This document shows, one piece after another, positions 9,954-23,120 of a DNA stretch of 64,000 nt. The position numbers and the translations under genes are program-made. This stretch comes from Archegozetes longisetosus (taxonomy: Eukaryota > Arthropoda > Arachnida > Sarcoptiformes > Trhypochthoniidae), in assembly GCA_018873245.2 (NCBI GenBank), contig JAEMBT020000008.1, positions 3,458,001 through 3,522,000 of the forward strand, written 5' to 3'. Numbering within the stretch: the first letter of the stretch is position 1; every line of letters starts with the position of its first letter. The notes beneath the pieces are model-generated. The model was given only the letters and a program-made list of their open reading frames with translations. It had not been told where the DNA came from and did no database searches.

Positions 9954-12145
9954 ATGCAGAGTGTAACCAAGTATATTTTAGCATTTAGTTTATTCTTAAT
10001 AAAAGTGTTATATGTTGTTGGATTAGTATTAACGCAACCAGAACAGGTCCATCTTTCATACGGAGGTAATAAAACGATAGTTCAATCATCATATTTATGC
10101 AAACTTTTGTTCTATAGCAAATCCAACTCAAATCATAGTCACCTGGACTACATTTAACAGTACAAACACATCAACCGTAGAGTATGGCATCAATTCTTTC
10201 GATAAGTCAAGTTTCGGTTACAGCACTTTATTTGTTGATGGGGGAGATGAGAAAAGAATTTTATATATTCATAGAGTAACACTAACAGGACTAACACCAG
10301 AACAGAGATATAGTAAACCTTTTATTAACTTTTGATAGTATTCGCAATTTTGAATAATTTTATTTTAAATCTTTTAACAATTATTAGTTTATCATTGCGG
10401 TAGTACTGATGGCTGGAGTCCCACGTTTTGGTTCAACTCTATCAAACAAGGCTCTGATTGGAGTCCAAGACTTGCAGTGTTTGGTGATTTAGGTAATTTT
10501 AACGGACAATCAATACCGAGATTGCAAGAAGAGGTCCAAAGAGGAATGTACGACTCAATCCTACATATCGGTGATTAGAAACTTGTTTTATTAAAATATC
10601 TAGTGAGTGTCAAGTAGCATTAGTCCAAATGTAAGGTTTTATTCGTATGTTTAGGTGACTTTGCATACGACATGGATTCCGTAAGTCATACTCGAAATTT
10701 CTGTCATCACATTTATGCACATTTTCTATGTATTGAAAGGATAACGCCAGAGTTGGAGATGAATTTATGCAACAAATTGAGTCAATTGCAGCTTATGTCC
10801 CATATCAAGTGTGTCCTGGAAACCACGAAAACAAATATAACTTTTCCAACTATGACAATCGCTTCTCGATGGTCGACAGTGGAAGCGGACAACTTAACAA
10901 TCATTATTATAGTTTTAACATAGGACCTGCTCATATAATCTCATTCTCAACTGAATTTTATTACTTCATTCAGTTTGGTTGGAAACAATTGGTTCAACAA
11001 TACTCATGGCTGGTCAATGATTTACGCGAAGCTAATAAACCTGAAAATAGAGCGTTAAGGCCATGGATTATAACAATGGGTCACAGACCTATGTACTGCA
11101 GTACTGACGATAGAGATGACTGCACTCATAAGAATAGTATCGTAAGTCTAGATCTTCTACGAGTTACCCATTTTCTACTTAAAATGATTTTTGTTTTGAA
11201 TCTCAAATACTCTAGCATTATCTACAAGTTGTTAAATTACTTCTTTTTGTGTACTTCAAACTTAAGTTGTCGCGGCTTTATTGAATCTCACGCGACAATA
11301 ATCGTAGCATCATGTGATGAAAGTTACAAATATCTGCTCTTTGGAAGTACACAGTGAAACTTGCAATTTGAGATATGTTGCGAGAACTAATTATTTCAAA
11401 TATAAGTGAAGTTCACTGAAAATCGTGTTTAATTGATAATATTTCAACAAACAGAATATTTATTAACAATTTGATTATCTATTTTAAATCTAAGTTATAT
11501 TTAAAATATAATGAGACTGACCAATAGACGCATGATGACCTCAGATGGATAGATAACTGAGACTTTTGTTGTATAATATGCTTACTAAATATTTAAGTTA
11601 ACACTGATAGCGTTATTGTTATGACTTCCAGATACGTAAGGGTTTGCCAATACTACACTCTTTAGGTTTGGAAGATTTATTCTATGAGAATGGCGTTGAT
11701 TTAGAACTATGGGCTCACGAGCATGTCTATGAAAGAATGTGGCCCTTATATGACCAAAAGGTGTACAATGGTACTAACGATCAACCATACAACAACCCTT
11801 CAGCACCTGTCCATATCATCACTGGATCTGCCGTAAGAAATGTCAATTTGAAATATGTTCTCAGTTACTCAAATGATTGTTTGTAGGGTTGTCAAGAAAG
11901 ACACGATCCTTTTGTGCCAAACCCTGCACCGTGGAGTGCAGTTCGTATATCGGACTACGGCTACACCCGAATCACTATTCTTAATAATACTCATCTTTCA
12001 CTTGAACAAGTCTCTGATGATCAGGTTAGACTATATGATGATACGGAGAATATCTATTGCTTTACTGCTTTATGTTTAGGATGGAAAAATTGTTGATCAG
12101 ATCATGTTAATTAAAGAAACACATGGAATGCCAAACCGAAATTAA
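9954..12145 (+). CDS. Purple acid phosphatase (metallophosphoesterase)
   Basis: Eight exons keep phase throughout: 9954-10065, 10118-10312, 10388-10570, 10655-10680, 10740-11141, 11632-11832, 11887-12024 and 12080-12145, for 440 residues. An N-terminal hydrophobic segment (YILAFSLFLIKVLYVVGLVL) is a signal peptide. The Fn3-like N-domain starts at QPEQVHLSYG. All five binuclear-metal motif blocks are present: GDLG, GDFAY, GNHE, GHRPMYC and AHEHVYER. The family hydrolyses phosphate monoesters, with an Fe(III)-Fe/Zn/Mn centre, in lysosomes or outside the cell. Length and the C-terminal NPAPWSAVRISDYGYTR block match animal iron/zinc PAPs (ACP7-like). One intron splits the GDFAY block and is followed by a 26-nt microexon. 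The exon-3 donor (G/GTGATT) is weak. The gene looks intact. Confidence 0.95.
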
Positions 12146-12706
12146 GTCGTTGATAAGGTCATACATTCGGTACTTTAATTTTATTATGCAAGACTACATT
12201 CAAGACAAGTCAGTTTTATGATACTCTAGCTGTGTCTCACTTGTATTTAACTAAAATGTTCGTATACTTGAGTAATCAATTATTCTGATTTCTTATTCCG
12301 ACTCTAATTCGTTTATGGTTTATTCAAGACGTTAAAGAACTACAAAAGCCATAATTTAAATAGATTAAGAATAATTAGGAAGCGGTGTGTATATATTAGA
12401 TATCTGCTTATGAAATGTGTCAATTCTGTGCTTAAAAAAGTTTATAAAATGTCAAATTGGCTTATGGTCAAGTTAATGGCTCATTTTTTAGATAATAAGT
12501 ATATATCTGACTAATTTGTACGATTTAAGGAACAATTCCATGTTTATGCGTGTAATCTGATACTTTGAACTCTTATGTTATTCAATTAAATAACTTCAAT
12601 TAAGTCCAATTTATATTTTGTCCATTCAGTACAGCTGAGTGCCTGAATTATAACAAAATTAAGGCGTTTTTCTAACGCACAGTTTGAAGCGAGAGATTCA
12701 GTCGTT
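12146..12706. other. Convergent 3' spacer between phosphatase and receptor genes
   Basis: The two genes point at each other across about 560 bases. I see no ORF or structured element here. Confidence 0.4.
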
Positions 12707-15700
12707 TTATTCTTTAATACTTCTGCATTTGGATGAATTTTTGTCTTCTTCCTCTAAAAGCTCTTCCTGTTTCTTAAGGTAATAATGTAGTTTAAATTAA
12801 AATTTGTTCTAATCAACAAATTGCATAATTAAAACTCACAGCTACTGTATAAGTAGTATGCCTTGTATGATAAGAAACTTTTTTGTTGCAAAAGTGCTCA
12901 ATAATGGATACAATGAATGCCAGAACCAAACCAACGCTCAGCACGAGTAAACCAACAAATATGTTGTTAAAAGTGATATTAGTATTCGACAATTCCTAAA
13001 GAATAATTAGAAAGATCTAATGACGAGAACGTTGTTGAAACGGGCAAACGAGAGTTACCTTGATATCAATGAGCTTACACTGTGATCTTTCACTCCACCA
13101 CTTATTCTTTAATTTAGCCAAATCTCCATTTTCTTTCAATGTAACCAAGGCTAAATTTAATGATTCTCTATAGAGGAACAAAAGATACAAGATATTTGAT
13201 ACACTATTAATGGATATAGGGATATTTGATATACTGCTTATTTAATAGGTTCTCAATTACCTAATAGGTGACCCAAGTGGTAATGCTATGCCGTAATCAA
13301 TGTCGTGTAAATTTTTACCAGCTTTGAAAGTATTGCACGGCTCACGATCACTGATATATTCATTCATTGCTGATTCCAAAATGAACGCATATCTACCATC
13401 AGATTCTCGAACTTTATCAATGCCTTCGTTATAAGAATCAACAAACACGTCATTCATGAGTTGCATTCTTTCCCACATTCTCGCATAAGTCAACACTTTT
13501 GATTTCTGTTTAGTCAACATTAGGTTATTTAAAACATCAAATTATCTAATTAAATATTGTACAACAAACAAAATGATTATTTTACACGAAAAAATGCTTG
13601 CGTTGAAGAATGTTTTAGAGTACCAAATTCTATAAGATTTTGTTTTAGCAGATCTTCAGCAGAAGCTATCGGCACTAACATCTGATCAACTGAATCAGAG
13701 TAAAAAGACAATGAGAAAAAGTAAAGATAGTTGGTCAAACTTACAATAGACGAAAGCATCACCAGTGGATTCATAATTTCCTAAAAGGTTAAACAAAGTG
13801 AATCTCATTCTGGTGGCCACTGATTGTGCAGTTAAGTTAGCTAAATACGAAGAGATTGTAATGAATACAAAGAGCCACCAAACACATGACACGATACGAC
13901 TAGAAACAGAATGTGGATAAACTCCGGACACTTGATAGACGAGAACACCGACCGAATAAGATAGACTCGAGCATAAAGATATACTATTAGATCGATTTGT
14001 ATTATCGTCTCTAATATCACGTTCAAACGATAGCTTTGAGACTATATAAAATATAAGAGTCACTAAGAATAAGGCTATTATAATAGAAGCCCAGACTTCC
14101 TTAGTTAATGGCTTAATAAATGGAAATATATCTGGTGTTACAGAAGTCGGCTTTTTCATCATTATAGATATTCCTGTTGTTAAAAATGGCTGAGTAAAGT
14201 CAACAACTCTTAGTCTAGAAGTTGTTATAGTGAGTGGTGCGATTGCCATATCCACTTTGTTTCTGATTAGTTCGCCTATCATTCCATTCCATCCTTTCTC
14301 ATCTGGTGCTCCATATTTAGAATCATTAACAAGTCTTATTTTGTAGTTAAAGTCTAGAGTGGTTGCCAATAAGTCTACTAGATCTTTCACATATCCCTCA
14401 AACCGATCATTCCCGATCAAGTGTCTGTGACCATTGTGACCATCTCCTGCTTTCTTAAGCATTAGAAACGGTTCTTCCTGTTAGAAAATGTGGCATAAAT
14501 TTGTTATCAGTTTGTGTGTGAGCAAATGGACAGATGGAATGAATAAATGATATAAATAAGTTGAATCTATTGAAGACTATTGAATGTTTAAAAGTGTTAT
14601 ATAAAAGAAACTCATAATTTAAACTACTTATTGATCGAGTTGAATGTTTTCTTACGAGCAAACACTGACTTATTTTTTCTCTAACTCTCATCTTTCAATT
14701 TATAAATGCATATAAGCTTCTAACTTAAGCTAGCTTCATTCTGCCAGCTAGCCAATCTGCATTTATTTCTCAGTCCATCAATCATATTATATTTCAAATT
14801 TTCGTGTCAAATAAGCTGAAGCAATCAAATCTAAAACAAAGCTTATATTTCGAAAGTATATCGTCTTTAGATTGCTATAAAGCGCTATTTCTAATTGAAA
14901 TCATATTACAGATACCACTCTATAGCACTTATCTGACGATTCATTTATGAATAATGCAATTTTGATGAATGATTCAATTATTGATTAGAATTTTACCAAA
15001 ATAGAAGTGACAGTATATGTCATATTTTGATTAAAAAGTGTCGATCTATCATTCACTCTCAGTCTATTTGGATGCCATACACTCAGTCCAGACAAATCAG
15101 ACCATACTGCAATCTGAAAGAATAAAAAAATTGTTTACAATTTCTAGTTTATGACTTAATTTTATAGAATTGCATTGCAAACAAAACACAAATCATAGCG
15201 ACTTGTAGTATCTGACAGAAAATTAATTCTTTCGAGAGTATAACACTCTAAACAGTGATGGTAATGAATAAGCTTTGAAAACATCATTTCAAACACATTT
15301 TTTTGACAGCTCTTTTGACAAGTGATTTATTTATTTGAACTATCGCTAGACTACCACTAATTGAATTTATTAATCTGTACAAATGAAGCTATACATCAAT
15401 TTATAGGCTTTGAATGCATGTTTAGTACTATCGTATCTGTTATGATTTAGATCTCTTCTTAATATTGACAGCTTCAATATATTGTTGATGTGCTCATAAG
15501 TAATGAGTATTCTTATTGAATAATACGTGTAGAAAACGTGCCAACACATTATCATTTGTTCTATTTTAAGTTAATATCAAAATTACAACAATAGGAGTCT
15601 ATTCTCTGTTTCACATGAAACACATTTTTCGCATAGAGGAATCTTCTCAAATTTGCAAATTTTTTACGTAAAATTTGGAAAATAGTTAGAAAAACAAAGC

Positions 15701-18700
15701 TAAAACGATTGACCTTTTCAAACAGTCCATTGTTGCTTATTTCAAATACTTCAATTGTATAGTTCTTTCTGAGGCCACTGCTATGAAACTCAATATTGCC
15801 AGTTATTCCTTGAGTTGTTGTCTAATGATAAATATTTAGATAAGTATTTTATTGGTAGCGAAATAAAAAACTTTTATTCTCTTAAAAGTTGCCCAGAATA
15901 CTGAAAGCAAACATTTGAATAAGACCACAAATGTCATCAATAAGTTTACCACAAATGCCATCAACGAGTTTACCACAAATGCCATCAATGAGTTTACGCA
16001 AAAAATTTAAGTTCCAATAAAACACTTACTATTTTCAAGTGATTGGCAATAATTTGACCGAATTTGAATGGTTTTAGTGTGGGACAAGTGGGATCAATAA
16101 CTTTTCTGGTGAAATTGACAGTGGAGAGGACAGATTCAGATTCCAAAGCTTTGGAAATATTTATCTGCGATTGTACTATGAGATTAAACGCTTCCAACAA
16201 AACCTTAGTTCCATCCAATGCAAAGGTCTCTCCGAGCTATAGTCAAACAAAATGTCAAAAGTCTAGTCTTAATAGCTCTTTATATAACTTTTCTATAAAC
16301 GGATTGTATCTGTTTTTCAAACTTACTGAAAGCGTTTCATCTTCTCTAAATTCAGCCGAAGATCTGTTTATTTGAGTGAATTTTTTCAGTTGATTTCTAT
16401 CTGCTGGTAAAGCAAAGCTTGTGATGTTGACAGCATTGTAAGTTGCCGGAACTTCTTTAGACCACGAGTCATTCAGCATCTATTTTGTTGAAAAAATATA
16501 TTTCATCATCGCATCAAACATTCGCTACTATCTCGATTAATTTTCACTAATCCTTCTATAGTGAAACAAAATGTTTTCTAAACTTTTCTAAACTTTTACG
16601 TCTATCAATACTATTACAGCTGAAAATTTTGTAATACTCGATAGTAACTAGAAATATGTGGTTGCTACGTCAACCTTCCTATGCTGTGCATCAATTTGTC
16701 ATTAAATTTGACTCGCTTTTATTACTACATCAGATATTCTTTTATTACTACATCAGATATTCTTTTATTACTACATCAGATATTCTGTAAGTTTATTAAT
16801 ATCTTATATATTGAAATCTGACAGAAAGCATCCCATGGCAACGATTCACTTCTGGCTGCTATCAATGATTATTAAGTTTTTGGGTGTAAGTTTTCATGGA
16901 AGTTCAGTCTATAAATAGCAATGATATATACGTTCAATTATGTTTCGGATTATAATGGAATGCTGTTAAGCAACAACCAGTTATTCAGAGCCTCACCACT
17001 AATATAACAAAGAGGTAACTAATTGTAATTAATAACGGCATCAAACTTATGACCAGCTGTAATCGGTAATCGAAAAATAGATCTAATTTTGTAATCAAAT
17101 AAAATCAATTTCAATTGAATGCTTACTAAGTTGGTGAGTAAGTAATGAAAGTTCGATCTTTCCATAGCAGTGTCCTGAATATGGTATGCAATCAAAGCTT
17201 TAGAAATATGAAGATTGCAGTTAAGGATAACATATTTCATGCTATCTTTTTTGTCACGGTCCAATGATTTAAGCAATTTATATCCGTCACCAGCATTGCT
17301 GATACGCTTAACTGTTGTCAATTGTAAATTATGTTCACTTCTATGCGAATGCTTAAGCAATTCTTGCAAATGAAAAATTCCTGCATAACAATCAAGAGGT
17401 TGATAGTGAGTACTAAAGAAGGAGATGAGGACTTGCCATAATCTGAGTCATAGATGTAGATGATTTTGTTCCACTGATACCATTTAAGTACACTTATTAT
17501 TGCGGGCCAATAGTTTGGTAATAAGTTAATGCCGTACGACTCTGTGTATTCATTATGACTTCTCTCGTGAGTCGGAAATAGAGGTGAACTTCCAATAAGA
17601 GGTACCTATTTTTATCCCAACATCATTACGTGATTAGTGATCACTTGCAGCCCATGCTTTCATTATTATAATCTAATTTCCTGCTTCTAGTATTTAAAGT
17701 CTGGTCAAATAAGTTCGCTAAAGTAACATTCGCTCGATTGAACGGATATTTTATTTCAGACTTCATTCAATTCTAAGTCATATTTGTAGAGGACTACAAC
17801 TTAGGAACTATTAGTTAGTTTGTAGACAACTTCAGTCTGATGTTAGGGTCTTTTGCTGTTTCAGACATTAGATGTTATTCAGAGTATTCGTGAATGAAAG
17901 TTGATTGAAATGGTTTTTTTGATTCACGCGATAAACAAATTGGAAAAAGCAGTGTATCCCCAATAATGAATCATTTCACTAATCTATTCCCTACTCTAAA
18001 GCCTCTCTCCAGAAATAAATAAACAACTCATGCAGAATCTGAACTAAAGCCATCCTTCCTGTTTTTGATCCCATCATAACTCGATAGTACTTGAGATAAA
18101 TTTTGTTAACTGACTGTAAAAATGCTTTTCCTCTACGTTTCCCTCTTTCTAACAGAATACATTTGTACTTATGTTTCATCCTATCATTTTGATTGTTGAG
18201 AGCTTAACTTCAATTCAGCTCAAACTTAAATTCACATAACTATTCGATTAAAAACAAAGACATTAGGATTTGATCGAATTAATTCGTGGTCAGTTCGTAA
18301 AGTTTGGTCACTTGTTTTGGTAAAAGTTTTTAGAAAGTAACCAGACATAAAGCATAAGTTAGATAACTTAAAACATCTGAAATAAAAAAGTTTGAAACAC
18401 TCAAATATATTAAATGCTGACTTTATGATATAACGCCTTCTTCTGAACCCCTCAATTGTGTAGGTTTTAATCAATTTTGAAGCTTAAATATTGCTTACGC
18501 TATGAATAAACTCATAATTTATAATCTAAAGGATAGTGCGAACAATTATCGTATTTGCGATTGAGCTGATTATACGAATGAAATTCAATTATGAGGAGCA
18601 ATTTAATGTTCAAATATAAAAAAGGCATACCCTGTAAGTATTAGAGAATGAAAGGGCAGATTTGTATGCCAACGCTCCGAAATCGGGTGCAAGAAACGCG

Positions 18701-18843
18701 TAAATCCCACGATTGAAATGAAGGCATTGCACTGAAAAGATATGGAAATTTAATGTGATCTATATGTGAAGGATATTCGGCTATATCTCTTGTATATGTG
18801 ATGATTCATTTTATCGATACTGTCCAAGTGATGCCTCTTTGAC

Positions 18844-18882
<39 letters not shown>

Positions 18883-21203
18883 CTACTTACACTGTCGAAC
18901 AACTCGAGTCGAATCACTATGCTCAACAAATTCGATCGCAGTCTCAACAATGAACTTGAGGGATGCATTTGAATTATGTTGATGTATGGCCTGTTTGAAT
19001 ACTGTTTGCAGATAATTGCCACCATGAGGGAAGAGCGCACCTTTGAATAGATTGAACAAATAATAATAAAAGTTATATAAGACCATTAAAATGTCGACTA
19101 TAAAAATAAAATATCTAAATGAGCTATCTAAATAAGTTACCTAAATAAGTTACTTAAATAAGCTGTCTAAATAAGCTACCTAAATAAACTACCTAAAAGT
19201 TTGTTAGGTTAGGTCAAAAACTACTTTAATACCAATAAAAAAGTTTTACATAATGTTTTAGAAATTTCTCCGCCATTTATTTCAATTTCGAAAACTTTAA
19301 TGTTTATCAATAAAAGTTTTTTAGTGTTGATGTGGAAAAGATAATAGTGTGCTATTTCAGTTGCTATGGTATCTTTTGGAGATGTTAACGCCATAAAAAT
19401 AGCTATTCGGTAGTTCACTCATCATTAGGGAAGTTGTTATAGACTTTGGACACTTATATTGTAATGTGTTTTGTGTGTCTTTCAAATAAAATATAGGGAT
19501 TTGATTCATGAATCCTTTCAGTAGTGATAAAAGTGTTAAAATAACGCGAATCAATATAAGTGTTATAGAATTTGAAGTAGTTCGGTAAAAGTTGTCAATA
19601 CATTTTATTTTAGTTTATTTCTTATAAATTGGTCTAAAAGCTCATTAAAACAAGGTTTAAGCTGAAAAAACAAATAAAATTTGCCATTATATCTAAGCCG
19701 ATAAGAAAATTCAAACAAAATATAGATTTCGGTATTATTTTTAAATTATTGATTTTATCAATCTTTTGATTTAAGTAAAGCTGCCAACGATTATTTTGAC
19801 AGTTTTCCCAAATCAGTGAAGAAAAGATTAGGAAAATTTTACAATTTTGACTCAATTTTCAGGAAATACGTCATATAAGAGATGACCGAAAACTCAATCT
19901 ACTATTTACTGAGCAGATAAAAGCTAAAAGTGTCCACTCGTGTTTTGTCCACTTAAACCAAACTGAAACAGAAATTCAATCAATATCTGGAACTGTGCTC
20001 TGTTTGTTACACAGTTTGAAACAGAAAAACCCATGTCTGACATGAGTCGATGAATTTTCTCGTCTATAATAACTGAGAGTTTGAGGTGAAAAATATAGTG
20101 TTTTCACCATTAAGTGTAAGTTCAGTGTAATGTCAATAATTATAGTGGAGATCGTCTGAAATGATGCTCAAACCCTTATACATAATGCGAATCTTCTGCT
20201 TATTTTAACCTGAAGTTTGAAGTTTCTGTCATTAAAGCATTAGTTGTAAAGCTTTTGAGAAAATACTCTGTTTTACTAAACATCAAATTTGATAGTTATT
20301 GGAAAAATATTTGAATCATTAGCTTTCGCAGACTTGTATATTATTTAGTATTTTGAACGTAGCAAATATGAATTGATTCGATGTAATCTCAAAGCCATGT
20401 ATTGCAAGCTTAGGGCTTGCAGAGAAGTTCGAACCTGAAGCTTTTGAGTGGCTTAAGCTTAAGCTGAAGGCTAATACTTATTGACATTATGTTCAATCAT
20501 ATTGTTCGCAACCCTTGTCTCAATAATAATTCTCACTAATACTAAACTGTTTGTGACAGACTTACGTTATAAATGCCTTATAATTCAGAGTTAATTACAA
20601 TTTGCATATGATAAGAATTTTATATTTTATTAGAATGAGTATCAATTTGAAACAAATAACTCTAAGTCATAATCAGTGTCGAAAATTTTGCTGAACAGCA
20701 AAACTGCAAAAAATGTTTAGGTTTTAAAAAATGCATAGAAGAGGAAAGCAATTAATGAGATTTAAAATAGTTATGAGCAAGCAATCTGAGACAAAAATCA
20801 GTTGTTCATGGTTGGATTTAAAGGTATTGTTTAGAAAAGACAAAATGAGTATGCGCTCGAGTAGCTATTTTGTGGCCACATTTGTGTAAAGCGTAAATTT
20901 GTCAGTCATGCAGATCAAAATAGTGATTAACCTTTTCACCAAATTTCAGTATACGCCCAAATAATTTGAAAGGCATAGGCTTAAAATTGATGAGTTTTTA
21001 ATTAGTAACTTCTTTCTCAGTTGTTTCTTTATGCAGCTGATCGTCATTTATGGAGAATTATTAAAATTGATAATTAGTTAATTGCACTCACCAATTGGTA
21101 TGCGTTCTGGCACTGAAAGTAAGTCAGAGCTGTAAGCATTGGCTAAAGCCATCAATTGCCACCAAAACACTAAACCAGAGCCAAGCTTGACATCCGCACC
21201 CAT
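12707..21203 (-). CDS. Ionotropic glutamate receptor, kainate-like, divergent pore
   Basis: Fifteen exons in phase (minus strand, listed from the start): 21203-21092, 19040-18891, 18731-18631, 17605-17437, 17380-17127, 16479-16327, 16236-16030, 15821-15714, 15113-14997, 14477-13745, 13689-13586, 13505-13261, 13167-13059, 12995-12840 and 12772-12707, giving 927 residues, the usual family length. Order: signal peptide; LIVBP-like amino-terminal domain (ALFPHGGNYLQ, VPLIG, FHYLLTNL); S1 ligand domain (EEPFLMLK, GNDRFEGY, then PLTITTSR with the glutamate-contacting Pro, Thr and Arg near 538-545); M1; pore loop; M3; S2 (IASAEDL, GTLKHSST, FILESAMNEY with the conserved Glu); M4 (VGLLVLSVGLVLAFIVSII). 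The subunit should form tetrameric cation channels at synapses. Oddities: Tyr at the Q/R site, an altered SYTANLAAF motif, about 22 extra residues after M3, and one GC-AG intron. Confidence 0.95.
15925..15996. repeat. 24-bp tandem repeat, 3 copies, in a receptor intron
   Basis: Three near-identical copies of the unit starting ccacaaatgccatcaa lie end to end between the exons at 15714-15821 and 16030-16236. Confidence 0.9.
16716..16784. repeat. 23-bp tandem repeat, 3 exact copies
   Basis: Three exact copies of the unit starting cttttattactacatcag, in a receptor intron. Their identity suggests recent amplification. Confidence 0.92.
18846..18881. repeat. CT dinucleotide microsatellite
   Basis: About 17 CT units, ending 4 bases before the donor of receptor exon 2 (18885-18890). 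On the sense strand this is a GA run in the first bases of the intron. Confidence 0.95.
19115..19192. repeat. 13-bp tandem repeat, 6 diverged copies
   Basis: Unit ctaaataagctac, repeated six times with 1-4 differences each, in the first receptor intron, followed by a short TTAGGTTAGG run at about 19205. Confidence 0.85.
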
Positions 21204-21524
21204 TTTTGCAGTTACGCTTTACTTTTTATTTCATATATTAAATCATTAACTCATCATTTAATACCAGGCAATGTTTCTCATCCAAGTAGTTTGTAAGAAC
21301 AAAATCTATTTCAAGTTTTGGGCGTAATCGCTATTACATTCTAGGCTCGAATGCAAATTCTATCCAAAATATCAGTTATAATACAGTACTGCTTTAATTT
21401 TGGATTAGATAGACTTTCTTGCTATCTTGCATTGCATATTTCAGTTTAGTGAACGAACCATCTACCAGAGCTCTAGTCACTGAGCCTACCATTACGTCAC
21501 CAAAATATTGATTTCTGCAGCAGT

Positions 21525-21574
<50 letters not shown>

Positions 21575-23074
21575 ATCCTCTCCATTCTTTTGGTTGCCTT
21601 CTTTCGTAGCCTTCCTATTCACTCATATTTATATTGTTTACTCGTAAAAACTTGTAGCATTTGCTAAATTGTGGCATAATTTGCTGGGGGAAAATATATT
21701 GAATTTTTGACGCATCAAACGTTGGCAAGTTTGATTGGGAAGAGAAAATCTGAATGATTTATATGAAGTGTGCAAACGATTGACAACCATTTTCGCTCCT
21801 CTGCTCTTCGCTATTATATACCACTTCAGACTTGTTTTGCACACTGTTTACCACTGAAATCAGGGAGTATATAGACTCCAAACCCTAATGTTATTGCGAC
21901 AAAATTTAATCAACTTGCACGCTATTATAAGCCAATCAAATGCCAATAAGTTTTGCTTCAATCAAACAAACCGTTGCAATCATTGCAATGATGATTCGAT
22001 TTATTCGCACAACTTTTAACACATCGAGAAACTCAATTTTAGTCTCAAGTTTGAAGATTAGAAAAAATAAATAAATTATTTCTCAACTCTTAAATCGGGT
22101 TGAGAGCTTTTGAAATTTAATCTTTCAAATTTGAAACATTTTTCAAACTTGACTAAACCATGAATGAGTTTACGGCTGATTTATGGCTAAGAAATTGATA
22201 GGTTTAGCAGTGAAAGGGTAGGACTTCTAGTTATGAAAGCAGTTTTGTGCACAAACAGGGGATGCAACCGATGCGGATAACCGTTATTTCAAATTTTCTT
22301 TCAAATTTTCTACCTTTCAGTTGCAAAGCATGCCAACAATCAGATAAATGGTATGTAAAACGCAGTCAAAGCAAATCAACAATTGAAGGCTTTTTTCAAC
22401 AGAAAGGTATCTGATATACTATAGGAGCTAACAGACACCCTTCTATTGGAAAGCACCCTCCAATTGTGCCTAAATTGGATTGAAAATTTCAAAATCAAAA
22501 CATAATAACTGTTCTCCAAGCAAGCTAGATAGATGCATTTACTACTAAGCACAGTCGACTTTCTCTACAGTGAAAGCACTTTCCAAAAAACTATTTAGTT
22601 CTAGACTATGCACAGTGTGATTGCACAATGTATTCAATGTAATGAATGCATCTCTAGTGCATTAGAGTATTCATTATAACTAGAGGCGACTATACTCTAT
22701 TAATTCGAAGCTATACTCATTTGAATGCTTTGTTTGAATAGCAACAGAGAAAAAACAATCGAATTTAATGTTAAAATAGAAATATCACTTTATTCTCATT
22801 TCGAATAGATTTAGTTGATTTTAATTTTGTATGCTTAACACAGCTTCAAGATTAAGTCTGAACAATACGCAAAGTGAAAATCTCGAGAGAGTTTAGTTTC
22901 AACCATTCATATGCATCGCCTTGTTCTCAAGTCCGAGATTTTAAAGATTATTTTATAGATTATTCAACTTGGTTCCAGATCTATGCCTACTGTCACCTAA
23001 CTTGACATACATCTTGACAAATATGAAGATAGATTGTCCAAACTCTCACTAAATACCGCCCTAGATACTACAGC

Positions 23075-23120
<46 letters not shown>

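Noticed and set aside
15925-16784. Short regular repeats considered as a CRISPR-like array
   Set aside because: Units are directly adjacent without spacers and lie in introns of an animal gene.
18750-19040. 96-codon ORF with a run of Glu-Arg repeats
   Set aside because: It is the CT microsatellite translated in the wrong frame across receptor exon 2.
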